DNA of 64,000 nt from Nocardioides terrigena (GTDB taxonomy: Bacteria; Actinomycetota; Actinomycetes; Propionibacteriales; Nocardioidaceae). A program made the position numbers and the translations under genes. Shown in pieces: positions 42,882-51,468 of this stretch. The notes under the pieces are model-generated. The model made no database searches. It was not told where the DNA came from and worked only from the letters and a program-made list of their open reading frames with translations. The number at the start of each line of letters is the position of its first letter. Position 1 is the stretch's first letter. The stretch spans positions 49,603 to 113,602 of the forward strand of contig NZ_PZYY01000012.1 of assembly GCF_003047265.1 (NCBI RefSeq), in the 5' to 3' direction.

Positions 42882-44084
42882 ATGAGCACCACGCCCCCGC
42901 CCCCGTTCGAGAACCACCCGACCACCGTCTACGGCGCCTACCCCTACGGGAACCCGCAGGCACCGCCGCCCGCGCCGCGCCGCGGCCGGGGCGGCCTCGT
43001 GGCGGGCGTCCTCGTCACCACCCTGCTCGTCGGCGGTGGCGCAGGCTTCGGCGGCGCGGCGCTGTGGGACCAGACCCAGGGCGACGCCACCTCCTCGTCG
43101 GCCACGGCGACGGCCACCACGCCGGTCATCGACCAGGGCGACACCCCCGCCACCGACGGCTCCGTGGAGGCCGTCGCCTCCTCCGTCCTCCCGTCGGTCG
43201 TCACCATCCAGGTCGCCGGCCAGCAGGGCGAGGGCTCCGGCTCGGGCATCATCCTCAGCGCCGACGGCACGATCCTGACCAACAACCACGTGGTCGAGGT
43301 CGCCGAGGGTGGCGGCACCGTCCGCGTCTACTTCGACGACGGCACCAGCGCGCCGGCCGAGATCCTCGGCACCGACCCGCTCACCGACACCGCCGTGATC
43401 AGGGCGGAGGGTGTCAGCGACCTCACCGCTGCCACCATCGGGCAGTCGGCCAACCTCGACGTCGGCCAGGACGTGGTGGCGTTCGGCGCCCCCTTCGGCC
43501 TCGACTCGACCGTCACGAGCGGCATCGTGAGCGCGCTGGACCGCCCGGTCAACGTCGGCTCGGACAGCGAGGGCAACTCCACGACGTACCCCGCCATCCA
43601 GACCGACGCGGCGATCAACCCCGGCAACTCCGGCGGGCCGCTGGTCGACATGACCGGCGCCGTGGTCGGCATCAACTCCTCCATCCGCACCGCCTCCCAG
43701 AGCTCCGAGAGCGGCGGCTCGATCGGCCTCGGCTTCGCCATCCCCATCGACGAGGTGATGCCGATCGTCGACCAGATGATCGCCGGCGAGACCCCCACCC
43801 ACGCCCGCCTCGGCATCCAGGTCGGCGACGCCGGGTCGGCGGCCGACGGCGCCAGCGGCGCCCTGGTCCGCGAGGTCGGCGAGGGCTCGACCGCTGCCGG
43901 TGCCGGCCTCGCGCAGGGTGACGTCATCACCCGCATCGACGACCGGGCCGTCACCGACGCCGACTCCCTCGTGGCCACGATCCGCTCCTACCGCCCCGGC
44001 GACGAGGTCCAGGTGACGTGGCAGCGCAACGGCGAGGAGCAGACCGCCACGCTGGAGCTCGACACGGACGCCGCCACCGGCTGA
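42882..44084 (+). CDS. HtrA/DegP-like membrane-anchored serine protease with PDZ domain
   Basis: A 400-residue protein. The cytoplasmic N-terminus is Pro-rich (about 35 residues); one membrane helix follows (GLVAGVLVTTLLVGGGAGFG). The trypsin-like domain has His136 in LTNNHVVEV, Asp169 in PLTDTAVI and Ser250 in NPGNSGGPLVDM. A PDZ domain follows from about residue 300 (ARLGIQVGDAG, then QGDVITRIDDRAVTDADSL). These proteases degrade or refold damaged exported proteins and act in envelope stress. The gene stands alone and ends in a repeat-built hairpin. Confidence 0.95.
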   Translation: MSTTPPPPFENHPTTVYGAYPYGNPQAPPPAPRRGRGGLVAGVLVTTLLVGGGAGFGGAALWDQTQGDATSSSATATATTPVIDQGDTPATDGSVEAVASSVLPSVVTIQVAGQQGEGSGSGIILSADGTILTNNHVVEVAEGGGTVRVYFDDGTSAPAEILGTDPLTDTAVIRAEGVSDLTAATIGQSANLDVGQDVVAFGAPFGLDSTVTSGIVSALDRPVNVGSDSEGNSTTYPAIQTDAAINPGNSGGPLVDMTGAVVGINSSIRTASQSSESGGSIGLGFAIPIDEVMPIVDQMIAGETPTHARLGIQVGDAGSAADGASGALVREVGEGSTAAGAGLAQGDVITRIDDRAVTDADSLVATIRSYRPGDEVQVTWQRNGEEQTATLELDTDAATG

Positions 44085-44097
44085 CGGACCCTCCGGA

Positions 44098-44147
44098 CCG
44101 CAGCCGACCGCAGCCGACCGCAGCCGACAGGCTCCGGTCGGCTGCGG
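44098..44147 (+). terminator. Terminator built on a threefold 10-bp repeat
   Basis: CCGCAGCCGA occurs three times in tandem (44098-44127). The last copy, extended by C, pairs with GTCGGCTGCGG at 44137-44147 to give an 11-bp stem with an 8-base loop. Any of the three copies can pair with the downstream arm. It lies 13 bases after the htrA stop. Confidence 0.75.
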
Positions 44148-44231
44148 CACTGGGCGCTGCGCACATCGCCTCGTGTGGTCGGTCGCGCCATGATGGGACC
44201 GCCCCACCGGGCGACGACCCAGAGGAGTCCC

Positions 44232-45383
44232 ATGCAGCTCGAGCTGTCCGCCGAGGACGCCGCGTTCCGCGAGGAGATGCGCACGTTCTTCACCACCGAG
44301 TTCCCGCAGGGGATCCGCGACGCGGTGCTGGAGGGCCGGCACCTCTCGCGCGAGCAGATCGTGGAGAGCCAGCAGGTCCTCAACCGGGCCGGACTCGCGG
44401 TCCCGCACTGGCCCGAGGAGTGGGGCGGTCGCGGGTGGAGCGACCTGCAGCGGCACCTGTGGCACGAGGAGATGCAGCGCGCCGGCGTGCCCACGCCGCT
44501 GGCCTTCAACGCCTCGATGATCGGCCCGGTGATCGCGCAGTTCGGCAGCCAGGAGCAGAAGGAGCGGTTCCTGCCGGCCACGGCCAACCTCGACATCTGG
44601 TGGTCGCAGGGCTTCTCCGAGCCCGACGCCGGCTCCGACCTGGCCAGCCTGCGCACGACCGCCGTCCGTGACGGCGACGACTGGGTCGTCAACGGGCAGA
44701 AGACGTGGACGACCCTCGGCCAGTACGGCGACTGGATCTTCACGCTGGTCCGCACCGATCCCGAGGTGAAGAAGCAGGCAGGCATCTCGATGCTGCTCAT
44801 CGACATGACGCTGCCCGGCGTCGAGGTGCGCCCGATCGAGCTCATCGACGGCGGCCACGAGGTCAACGAGGTCTGGTTCACCGACGTGCGGGTCCCCGGT
44901 GACCTGCTCGTCGGCGACCTCAACGGTGGCTGGACGATCGCCAAGTTCCTCCTCGGCAACGAGCGCGTCGGCGTCGCCCCGGTGGGCGCCACCAAGCGTG
45001 CGCTCGCGACCCTCAAGGACAACGCCGGCGACCGGCTCGACGACCCCTACGTGCGGGCGCGGATCGTCGAGATCGAGAACGAGCTGCTCGCCCTCGAGCT
45101 CACCGCGCTGCGCGTCGTGGCCCACTCCGCCGGCGGCGAGCCGCACCCGGCGTCCTCGGTGCTCAAGCTCAAGGGCACCGAGCTCCAGCAGGCCGTCAGC
45201 GAGCTGGCCGTCGACCTCGCCGGCCCGGCCTCCATCGCCTCCGGGGCCGACGACGACTCCCCGCTCGCCGGCTGGGCCCGTCGCAGCGCCCCCACCTACC
45301 TCAACCTCCGCAAGGCGTCGATCTACGGCGGGTCCAACGAGATCCAGCGCCAGATCATCGCCCGCACGATCCTGGGACTCTGA
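44232..45383 (+). CDS. Acyl-CoA dehydrogenase family protein (first of three)
   Basis: A 383-residue flavoprotein-fold subunit with AGAGGAG upstream of its ATG. The FAD/acyl-CoA-binding strands read WWSQGFSEPDAGSDLASLRT and WVVNGQKTWTTLGQYGDW. The C-terminal helix is KASIYGGSNEIQRQIIARTI, in which Gly replaces the usual catalytic Glu of YEG. This pattern occurs in FadE subunits of heteromeric enzymes and in isovaleryl-type enzymes whose base lies elsewhere. It is followed 1 base later by a second, more divergent subunit. Substrate unknown. Confidence 0.92.
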   Translation: MQLELSAEDAAFREEMRTFFTTEFPQGIRDAVLEGRHLSREQIVESQQVLNRAGLAVPHWPEEWGGRGWSDLQRHLWHEEMQRAGVPTPLAFNASMIGPVIAQFGSQEQKERFLPATANLDIWWSQGFSEPDAGSDLASLRTTAVRDGDDWVVNGQKTWTTLGQYGDWIFTLVRTDPEVKKQAGISMLLIDMTLPGVEVRPIELIDGGHEVNEVWFTDVRVPGDLLVGDLNGGWTIAKFLLGNERVGVAPVGATKRALATLKDNAGDRLDDPYVRARIVEIENELLALELTALRVVAHSAGGEPHPASSVLKLKGTELQQAVSELAVDLAGPASIASGADDDSPLAGWARRSAPTYLNLRKASIYGGSNEIQRQIIARTILGL

Positions 45384-45384
45384 C

Positions 45385-46539
45385 ATGGACTTCACGTACG
45401 ACGACGAGCAGCAGGCCCTGCGCGATGCCGTCCGCGGCCTGCTGGACAAGCAGTACGGCGACTACGAGGTCCGCCGCCGCACCACCGCGGCGGACCCCGG
45501 CTTCGACGAGGACCTCTGGGGCCGGCTGGCCGAGATGGGCGTCCTCGGCCTGCCCTTCGCCGAGAGCGACGGCGGCGTGGGCGCGGGTCCGGTCGAGATC
45601 GGCATCGTGTGCCGCGAGCTCGGCCGGGTGCTCGCCCCCGAGCCCTACCTCACCGGCGTGGTGCTGGCCGGCGGCCTGGTGTCCGCCGCCGGCACCCCCG
45701 AGCAGCGGGCCGAGGTCCTCGGAGCGGTCGCGGCCGGCGAGCGGGTGCTCGCCGTCGCCCACGACGAGACCGACGGCCCGCGCTGGGCGACCGACGCCCC
45801 CGGCACCACCGCGACGCAGGCCGGCGACGGCTGGACCCTCACCGGCACCAAGGACCCCGTCCTCCACGGCGCGCGCGCCGACCAGGTCGTCGTCACCGCC
45901 ACGCTGCCCGAGGGCGGCACCGGCCTCTTCCTCGTCGACCCCGCGGCGGCCGGCGACACGCTCGACCGCACCGGCTACCCGACGTACGACGGGGGGCGCG
46001 CCGCGCGGATCGTCCTCGACGCCACTCCCGCCGTGCTGCTGGGCGACACCGCGACCGACCGGTCCGCGACCCTGGCCACGATGCTCGACCTCACCCGGGT
46101 GATGGCGGCCAACCAGGCGCTCGGGGTGATGCAGGCGCAGCTGGCGGCCACGACGTCGTACCTCACCAGCCGCAAGCAGTTCGGCGTCACGCTCAACACG
46201 TTCCAGGCGCTGACCTTCCGGGCCGCGGACATGTACGTCTCGCTCGAGCTGACGCACAGCGTCGTCGACTGGGCCACGATGGTCATCGCCACCGGCGACC
46301 GGGACCGGCTCACCGAGGCGGCCGCCCGGTGCGCCCTGCAGACCAGCCGGGCGTCGCGGCACATCGGGCAGGAGACCATCCAGCTGCACGGAGGCATCGC
46401 GATGACGGCCGAGTACTCCGTCGGCACCGCCACCGCCCACCTGACCGTGCTCGACCACCTCTTCGGCGACGGCGACCACCACCTCGGCACCCTCGCCGCG
46501 GGCGTCACCGACCACGACACCCTGGAGGCACTGGGCTGA
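45385..46539 (+). CDS. Acyl-CoA dehydrogenase family protein (second of three)
   Basis: A 384-residue divergent member. The N-terminal helical domain (DEQQALRDAVRGLLDKQYGD) and the last domain (TSYLTSRKQFGVTLNTFQAL, then ETIQLHGGIAMTAEYSVG) fit the family. The middle strands lack the strong FAD motif, having DGWTLTGTKDPVLHGARADQ instead, and the usual YEG glutamate is absent. This matches the partner subunit in alpha2beta2 acyl-CoA dehydrogenases known from mycobacterial steroid degradation (ChsE, IpdE). It lies 1 base after the first gene and overlaps the third by TGATG. Confidence 0.9.
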   Translation: MDFTYDDEQQALRDAVRGLLDKQYGDYEVRRRTTAADPGFDEDLWGRLAEMGVLGLPFAESDGGVGAGPVEIGIVCRELGRVLAPEPYLTGVVLAGGLVSAAGTPEQRAEVLGAVAAGERVLAVAHDETDGPRWATDAPGTTATQAGDGWTLTGTKDPVLHGARADQVVVTATLPEGGTGLFLVDPAAAGDTLDRTGYPTYDGGRAARIVLDATPAVLLGDTATDRSATLATMLDLTRVMAANQALGVMQAQLAATTSYLTSRKQFGVTLNTFQALTFRAADMYVSLELTHSVVDWATMVIATGDRDRLTEAAARCALQTSRASRHIGQETIQLHGGIAMTAEYSVGTATAHLTVLDHLFGDGDHHLGTLAAGVTDHDTLEALG

Positions 46540-47690
46540 TGGACCTCTCCCTCTCCGACGAGCAGCAGGCCTTCCGCGACCTGGCGCGCACCTTCCTCGA
46601 CAACGAGGCGGTCCCGCACCGCACCCGGTGGGACCGCGACGAGGCCGTCGACCTCGCGATCGTGCCCAAGATGGCCGAGATCGGCTTCTTCGGCCTGACC
46701 ATCCCCGAGGAGTACGGCGGCCTGGGCGGCGACTACGTCACCTACGCGCTGGCCATGGAGGAGCTCGGCCGGGCCGATTCCGCCCTGCGCGGCATCGTGT
46801 CGGTCAGCAGCGGCCTGGTGGGCAAGTCGATCCTGTTCTTCGGCTCCGAGGAGCAGAAGCAGGAGTGGCTCCCCCAGCTGGCCACGGCGAGCAGGCTGGG
46901 ATGCTTCGGGCTGACCGAGCCCGACACCGGGTCCGACGCCGGCAACCTCACCTCGCGGGCGACCCGCGACGGTGACGACTGGGTGATCAACGGGCAGAAG
47001 CTCTTCATCACCAACGGCACCTGGGCCGACGTGGCCCTCGTCTTCGCCAGGACCAGCGACGACGGGCCGCGCGGTGTCACGGCGTTCCTCGTCCCCACCG
47101 ACACCCCCGGCTTCGAGGCCCGCGAGATCAAGGGCAAGCTCGGCCTGCGCGGCCAGGCGACCGCGGAGCTCTTCCTCGCCGACGTCCGCGTCCCGGCCTC
47201 GGCCGTGCTGGGCGAGGTCGGCCAGGGCTTCAAGATCGCCATGAGCACCCTCGACAAGGGCAGGCTCGCGGTCGCCGCCGGCTGCGTGGGCATCGTGCAG
47301 GGCTGCCTGGAGACGTCCGTGGAGTACGCCACCAGTCGCATGCAGTTCGGCAGGCCGATCGCGGGCTTCCAGCTCGTGCAGGACATGATCGCCGACATCT
47401 CGGTGGACGCTGACGCGGCACGGCTGCTGGTCTGGCGCTGCGCCGACCTCGTCGACCGGGGCGAGCCGTTCGGCACCGCGGCGTCCAAGGCCAAGCTCTT
47501 CGCGTCCGAGGCCGCGGTCCGCGCCGCCAACAACGCGATCCAGGTGCACGGCGGGGCCGGGTACGTCGACGACTACCCCGCCGCCAAGTACCTCCGCGAC
47601 GCCCGGGTGATGACCCTCTACGAAGGCACCTCGCAGATCCAGAAGCTGCTCATCGGGCGGGCCGAGACGGGCATCAGCGCGTTCGTCTGA
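46539..47690 (+). CDS. Acyl-CoA dehydrogenase (third of three, canonical)
   Basis: A 383-residue standard acyl-CoA dehydrogenase. FGLTEPDTGSDAGNLTSRAT and WVINGQKLFITNGTWADVAL are the two family signatures; the catalytic Glu is present in VMTLYEGTSQIQKLLIGRA. HGGAGYVDDYPAAKYLRDAR precedes it. It should act as a homotetramer on short or medium acyl-CoA with an electron-transfer flavoprotein. The start overlaps the second gene's stop by one base. The three genes appear to be one operon. Confidence 0.95.
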   Translation: MDLSLSDEQQAFRDLARTFLDNEAVPHRTRWDRDEAVDLAIVPKMAEIGFFGLTIPEEYGGLGGDYVTYALAMEELGRADSALRGIVSVSSGLVGKSILFFGSEEQKQEWLPQLATASRLGCFGLTEPDTGSDAGNLTSRATRDGDDWVINGQKLFITNGTWADVALVFARTSDDGPRGVTAFLVPTDTPGFEAREIKGKLGLRGQATAELFLADVRVPASAVLGEVGQGFKIAMSTLDKGRLAVAAGCVGIVQGCLETSVEYATSRMQFGRPIAGFQLVQDMIADISVDADAARLLVWRCADLVDRGEPFGTAASKAKLFASEAAVRAANNAIQVHGGAGYVDDYPAAKYLRDARVMTLYEGTSQIQKLLIGRAETGISAFV

Positions 47691-47697
47691 GCCTGCG

Positions 47698-47737
47698 TCA
47701 CGCCGCGTGCGCGGTGCCTCACGCCGCGTGCGCGGTG
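47698..47737. repeat. Tandem duplication of the 3' end of the PucR-type gene
   Basis: TCACGCCGCGTGCGCGGTG occurs at 47698-47716 and again at 47719-47737, 21 bases apart. The second copy is the last codons and stop (VTAHAA, stop) of the minus-strand regulator; the first copy carries an extra, unused stop codon just past the gene. Confidence 0.85.
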
Positions 47738-48954
47738 ACCGCCAGCCAGAGCAGCATCTTGTCGCGCGGCTCGGTGAGCTGGCGTCCGGTGAGGCGCTCG
47801 ATCTGCTTCAGGCGGTAGATCACCGTGTTGCGGTGGCAGTAGAGCTCCTCGGCCGCGTGGGTCGGGGAGCCGTCGTGGGCGAGCAGGGCGCGCAGCGTGG
47901 TCAGCAGGGTGTCCGCCTGGGGGTGGGCGAGGAGGTCGCCGAACGCCTCGGCGACCAGCAACGGGGTCACGTGGGAGTCACCGGCCAGGAGCACCTCCGG
48001 CAGCCGGTCGGTGACGCCGACCGCCCCGGCCTGCCCGGACGGCAGTGTCTCGGCCGCCCGCAGGGCGAGCTGGAACGCGGTGCCGAAGCCCGCCAGGCCG
48101 CCGGCACTCCCGGCGACGGCGACCCGCCCGGCCGCCACCGGCGCGAGCAGCTCGACCAGGACCGCCTCGTCGGGCAGGGCGCCGGAGACCAGCCCGTACG
48201 CGACGCCCGAGCGGACGTGCCAGTGGGAGACCAGGCCCTGCCGGTCGAGCCGGTCCTCGACCGGACCGACCACGTCGGCCCCCTCGCCGTCGGCGAGCAC
48301 CACCACGCAGGAGACCGCGTGGTCCGGAGCGACGCCGAGGGCCGCCCTTGCCCCGGCGGCGTACGACGGGTCGCCTCCCCGACCGTCGACCAGGCCGTCG
48401 AGGACGGTCTGCTGGCGCTGCTGGTCGCGGCGCTGCACCCGGTCCCGCTCGCGGTGGTAGGCCTCGATGAGCACGGCGTTCTGGACGTCGAGGTTGGCCC
48501 ACACCCCGCGGGCGGCGCCCAGCAGGTCGGCGTCGGGCACGTGCTCGTGTGACATCGCGGTCTCGGTGAGCGCCTCCCACAGCACCCGCGCGCCCATCGT
48601 GTAGGCGTTGAGGACCAGCTCCAGGGGCACGCCCTGCCGGGCGCGGCGCCTCCCGGTCTCCCGCCACAGCTCGACGGCCGTGGCGGTGTCCGTGCTGACG
48701 CCGGAGAGGTTCTGCAGCCCGCGGCGGATGTGCTCGCGGCAGCTGTGGCGCACGTCGTCGGGCAGGTGCGGGCTGATCGTGCGGTAGGCGTCGAGGTCCT
48801 TGGCCAGCAACCGCGACGAGATGACGTCGGCGATCTCGTCGGCCCGGTGCAGCACCAGTCGCCAGGCCCTGGCCACGGCGTCGGGCTCCGGGTCGGTCCA
48901 CGAGGCGGCGGTCACGTGCGCGCGCTCGCTCGCACTCTCGCTGGCCCGGGACAC
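47719..48954 (-). CDS. PucR/CdaR-type transcriptional regulator
   Basis: A 411-residue regulator. A helical N-terminal region (residues 20-180: ADEIADVISSRLLAKDLDAY and ELVLNAYTMGARVLWEALTE) is followed by a GGDEF-like degenerate domain and a C-terminal PucR helix-turn-helix at residues 350-405 (SPTHAAEELYCHRNTVIYRL then KQIERLTGRQL). Such proteins control uptake and breakdown genes in response to a metabolite. It is divergent from the branched-chain-type ABC transporter and convergent with the acyl-CoA dehydrogenase operon. The start GTG 48954 is the likeliest; one at 48912 is possible. Confidence 0.9.
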   Translation of the reverse strand: MSRASESASERAHVTAASWTDPEPDAVARAWRLVLHRADEIADVISSRLLAKDLDAYRTISPHLPDDVRHSCREHIRRGLQNLSGVSTDTATAVELWRETGRRRARQGVPLELVLNAYTMGARVLWEALTETAMSHEHVPDADLLGAARGVWANLDVQNAVLIEAYHRERDRVQRRDQQRQQTVLDGLVDGRGGDPSYAAGARAALGVAPDHAVSCVVVLADGEGADVVGPVEDRLDRQGLVSHWHVRSGVAYGLVSGALPDEAVLVELLAPVAAGRVAVAGSAGGLAGFGTAFQLALRAAETLPSGQAGAVGVTDRLPEVLLAGDSHVTPLLVAEAFGDLLAHPQADTLLTTLRALLAHDGSPTHAAEELYCHRNTVIYRLKQIERLTGRQLTEPRDKMLLWLAVTAHAA

Positions 48955-48993
48955 GCCGCCACCGTGTCACTCCCTGCACACAGAGCGCCAGCG

Positions 48994-49007
48994 GGAAAGA
49001 CATTTCC
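48994..49007. promoter_or_regulatory. Candidate operator between PucR-type regulator and transporter
   Basis: GGAAA-GACA-TTTCC is a 5-4-5 inverted repeat in the 148-base region between two divergent operons, with weaker symmetry outside it (GCG...CGC). The location suits control of both directions. No other gene is visible in this region. Confidence 0.35.
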
Positions 49008-49102
49008 GCCGCGGATCTTGTGCAGTCCGCCCAATGTGCTCGGCGCCCATGGTGGCCAGAGTGGTGCGCATCACATCTCGGACCCGGAGGTCAGACGCGC
49101 TC

Positions 49103-49864
49103 GTGACCGAACTCCAGCTCAGCGGCATCACCGTCACCTTCGGCGGGCTCACCGCCCTCCAGGACGTCGGCCTCACGGTCGGCCCGCGCCAGGTGCACGG
49201 GGTCATCGGCCCCAACGGTGCCGGGAAGACCACCCTCTTCAACGTCGCGTGCGGCTTCGTGCAGCCCGACAGCGGCGACGTCGTACGACGCGGGGAGCGG
49301 GTCGAGGGCCTGCGCCCGCGCGACCTCCCCCGCCTCGGCATGGCCCGCACCCTCCAGGGGCTCGGTCTCTTCGACCGGATGACGGTGCTCGACAACGTCA
49401 TGGTCGGCGCCGACCACCACGCCCGCTCGGGCTTCCTCGGCTCCCTGCTGGCCCTGCCCCGGGCCGGCGCGGACGAGCGGGTGCTGCGCGACCGGGCCCA
49501 CCGGGTGCTCGACGACCTCGGCGTCGCGTCGTACGCCGACCGCTACCCGCCGAGCCTGCCCTACCCCATCCGCAAGCGGGTGGCGCTGGCGCGGGCGCTG
49601 GTCTCCGAGCCCGACCTGCTGCTCCTCGACGAGCCCGCCAGCGGGCTGTCGGCCGGTGAGATGGAGGAGCTCGGCGACCTGGTGCGCGCGCTCACCGAGC
49701 AGATGTCGGTCCTCCTCGTCGAGCACCACATGGACCTGGTGATGCGGGTCTGCGACGAGATCACCGTCCTCGACTTCGGCAGGGTCATCGCCCACGGCAC
49801 CCCCGACGAGGTCCAGGGCGACCCCGCGGTGCTCGCGGCCTACCTCGGCGAGGACGTGCACTGA
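49103..49864 (+). CDS. ABC transporter ATP-binding protein, LivG type
   Basis: A 253-residue ATPase of the hydrophobic amino acid uptake family. Walker A is GVIGPNGAGKTTLFNVACGF; the Walker B segment is LLLLDEPASGLSAGEMEEL. In the signature position it has SLPYPIRKRVALARAL rather than a clear LSGGQ, a deviation (LPYPIRK) seen in other LivG proteins, which usually have LPYGQQR. The start is GTG 49103, with GGAGG 12 bases upstream. It is first in the operon and overlaps livF by one base. Confidence 0.93.
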   Translation: MTELQLSGITVTFGGLTALQDVGLTVGPRQVHGVIGPNGAGKTTLFNVACGFVQPDSGDVVRRGERVEGLRPRDLPRLGMARTLQGLGLFDRMTVLDNVMVGADHHARSGFLGSLLALPRAGADERVLRDRAHRVLDDLGVASYADRYPPSLPYPIRKRVALARALVSEPDLLLLDEPASGLSAGEMEELGDLVRALTEQMSVLLVEHHMDLVMRVCDEITVLDFGRVIAHGTPDEVQGDPAVLAAYLGEDVH

Positions 49865-50568
49865 TGCTGACCCTCACCTCCCTGACCGCGGGCTACGGCC
49901 CGGTCACCGCGCTCGAGGACGTCTCGCTCACCGCCCGCAAGGGCGAGATCACGGCCGTCCTCGGTGCCAACGGCGCCGGCAAGACCACCCTCCTGCGCAC
50001 CGTCTCGGGCCTGCACCGCGCCCGCAGCGGCGCCATCGACTTCGACGGCACCCGGCTCGAGTCGGTGGCAGCCGAGAAGATGCCCCGCCTCGGCCTGGCC
50101 CACGTCCCCGAGGGACGCGGGGTCATCACCGAGCTGACCGTCGAGGAGAACCTCCGCCTCGGTGGCCTCGGCCGCGGCGGCCGCGTGTCGGCCTCCGACC
50201 TCGAGCGGGTCAACGACCTCTTCCCGATCCTCGGCGACCGCAACGCCGCCCTGGCCAGCACCCTGTCGGGCGGGGAGCGGCAGATGCTCGTCATCGGACG
50301 GGCGCTGATGGCCCGGCCGACGATGCTGCTGCTCGACGAGCCCTCCCTCGGGCTGGCCCCGCGGATCGTCGCGCAGATCTTCGGCCTGGTGCGCACCCTC
50401 GTGCGCGACGAGGGGCTCAGCGTGCTGCTCGTCGAGCAGAACGCCCGCAGCGCCCTCTCCGTCGCCGACCACGGCGTCGTGCTCAACCTCGGACGCGTCG
50501 TCGCCGACGCCCCTGCCGACGAGCTGGCCGGGGACGACCAGCTCCGCCACGCCTACCTCGGATTCTGA
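49864..50568 (+). CDS. ABC transporter ATP-binding protein, LivF type
   Basis: A 234-residue ATPase. Walker A is VLGANGAGKTTLLRTVSGL; the signature is LSGGERQMLVIGRALMA and Walker B is PTMLLLDEPSLGLAPRIV. LSVLLVEQNARSALSVADHG is the switch region typical of LivF. It works with LivG on the inner face of the LivHM permease. It overlaps livG by TGATG. Confidence 0.96.
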   Translation: MLTLTSLTAGYGPVTALEDVSLTARKGEITAVLGANGAGKTTLLRTVSGLHRARSGAIDFDGTRLESVAAEKMPRLGLAHVPEGRGVITELTVEENLRLGGLGRGGRVSASDLERVNDLFPILGDRNAALASTLSGGERQMLVIGRALMARPTMLLLDEPSLGLAPRIVAQIFGLVRTLVRDEGLSVLLVEQNARSALSVADHGVVLNLGRVVADAPADELAGDDQLRHAYLGF

Positions 50569-50589
50569 ACCCCGACCAGGAGCCTCCCT

Positions 50590-51468
50590 GTGCAGCAGTT
50601 CTTCAACACCGCCCTCACCGGCCTGACCCTCGGGATGGTCTACGCCGCGTTCGCCCTCGCCCTGGTGCTGATCTGGCGCTCGACCCGGATCGTCAACTTC
50701 GCCCAGGCCCCGATGGCGATGCTCACCACGTTCGTCGCGCTGGTCGTGATCGACGCCGGTTACAGCTACTGGCTCGGCTTCGTCGCCGCGCTGGTCTCCG
50801 GCCTCGTCCTCGGCGCCGTGATCGAGCGGGTGGTCATCCGACCGGTCGAGGGCAAGGCCGAGATCAACGCCGTGATCCTCACCCTGGGCCTCTTCATCGT
50901 CCTGCACGGCCTGGCGGCGGTGATCTTCGGCAACCGCTACCGGTCCTTCCCCGCCCCCTTCGGCCTCGAGGGGCTGACCGTCGGGGGCACCACCATCGCC
51001 CTCAACGGCTTCGGCGTCTTCACGATCGTCTCCGTCCTCGTGGTGATGGGCCTGCTGGTGGCGCTCTTCCGCTACACCGACGTGGGGCTGCGGATGCGCG
51101 CGTCGGCCTTCAACCAGGAGGTCGCGAGGCTGCTCGGCGTCAAGGTCGGCGCCATGCTCACCCTCGGCTGGGCGCTGGCCTCGGTGGTCGGCTCGCTGGC
51201 CGGCCTGCTGATCGCCGGTGGCAGCCTGGTCCACCCGTCGTACATGGACTCGGTCGTGGTCTTCGGCTTCGTCGCCGCCGTGCTCGGCGGCCTCGACAGC
51301 CCGCTGGGCGCGGTGGTCGGCGGCCTCATCCTGGGCGTCTCGCTGAGCTTCGTGAGCGGGTACGTCGGCAGCCAGCTCGTCGCCCTGGCGGCGCTGGTGA
51401 TCCTGATGCTCGTCCTCACCCTCAAGCCCGGCGGCCTCTTCGCCCAGGCGCCGGAGCGGAGGGTCTGA
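50590..51468 (+). CDS. ABC transporter permease, LivH type
   Basis: A 292-residue inner membrane permease with eight or so helices. It begins FFNTALTGLTLGMVYAAFAL, a LivH hallmark, and has IWRSTRIVNFAQAPMAML and GGLDSPLGAVVGGLILGV. It starts at GTG 50590, with AGGAG upstream, and overlaps livM by TGATG. Confidence 0.95.
   Translation: MQQFFNTALTGLTLGMVYAAFALALVLIWRSTRIVNFAQAPMAMLTTFVALVVIDAGYSYWLGFVAALVSGLVLGAVIERVVIRPVEGKAEINAVILTLGLFIVLHGLAAVIFGNRYRSFPAPFGLEGLTVGGTTIALNGFGVFTIVSVLVVMGLLVALFRYTDVGLRMRASAFNQEVARLLGVKVGAMLTLGWALASVVGSLAGLLIAGGSLVHPSYMDSVVVFGFVAAVLGGLDSPLGAVVGGLILGVSLSFVSGYVGSQLVALAALVILMLVLTLKPGGLFAQAPERRV

Noticed and set aside
42882..44084. Classifying the HtrA-like protease as a type VII mycosin
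   Set aside because: It has the trypsin-like His/Asp/Ser order and a PDZ domain, not a subtilisin fold.
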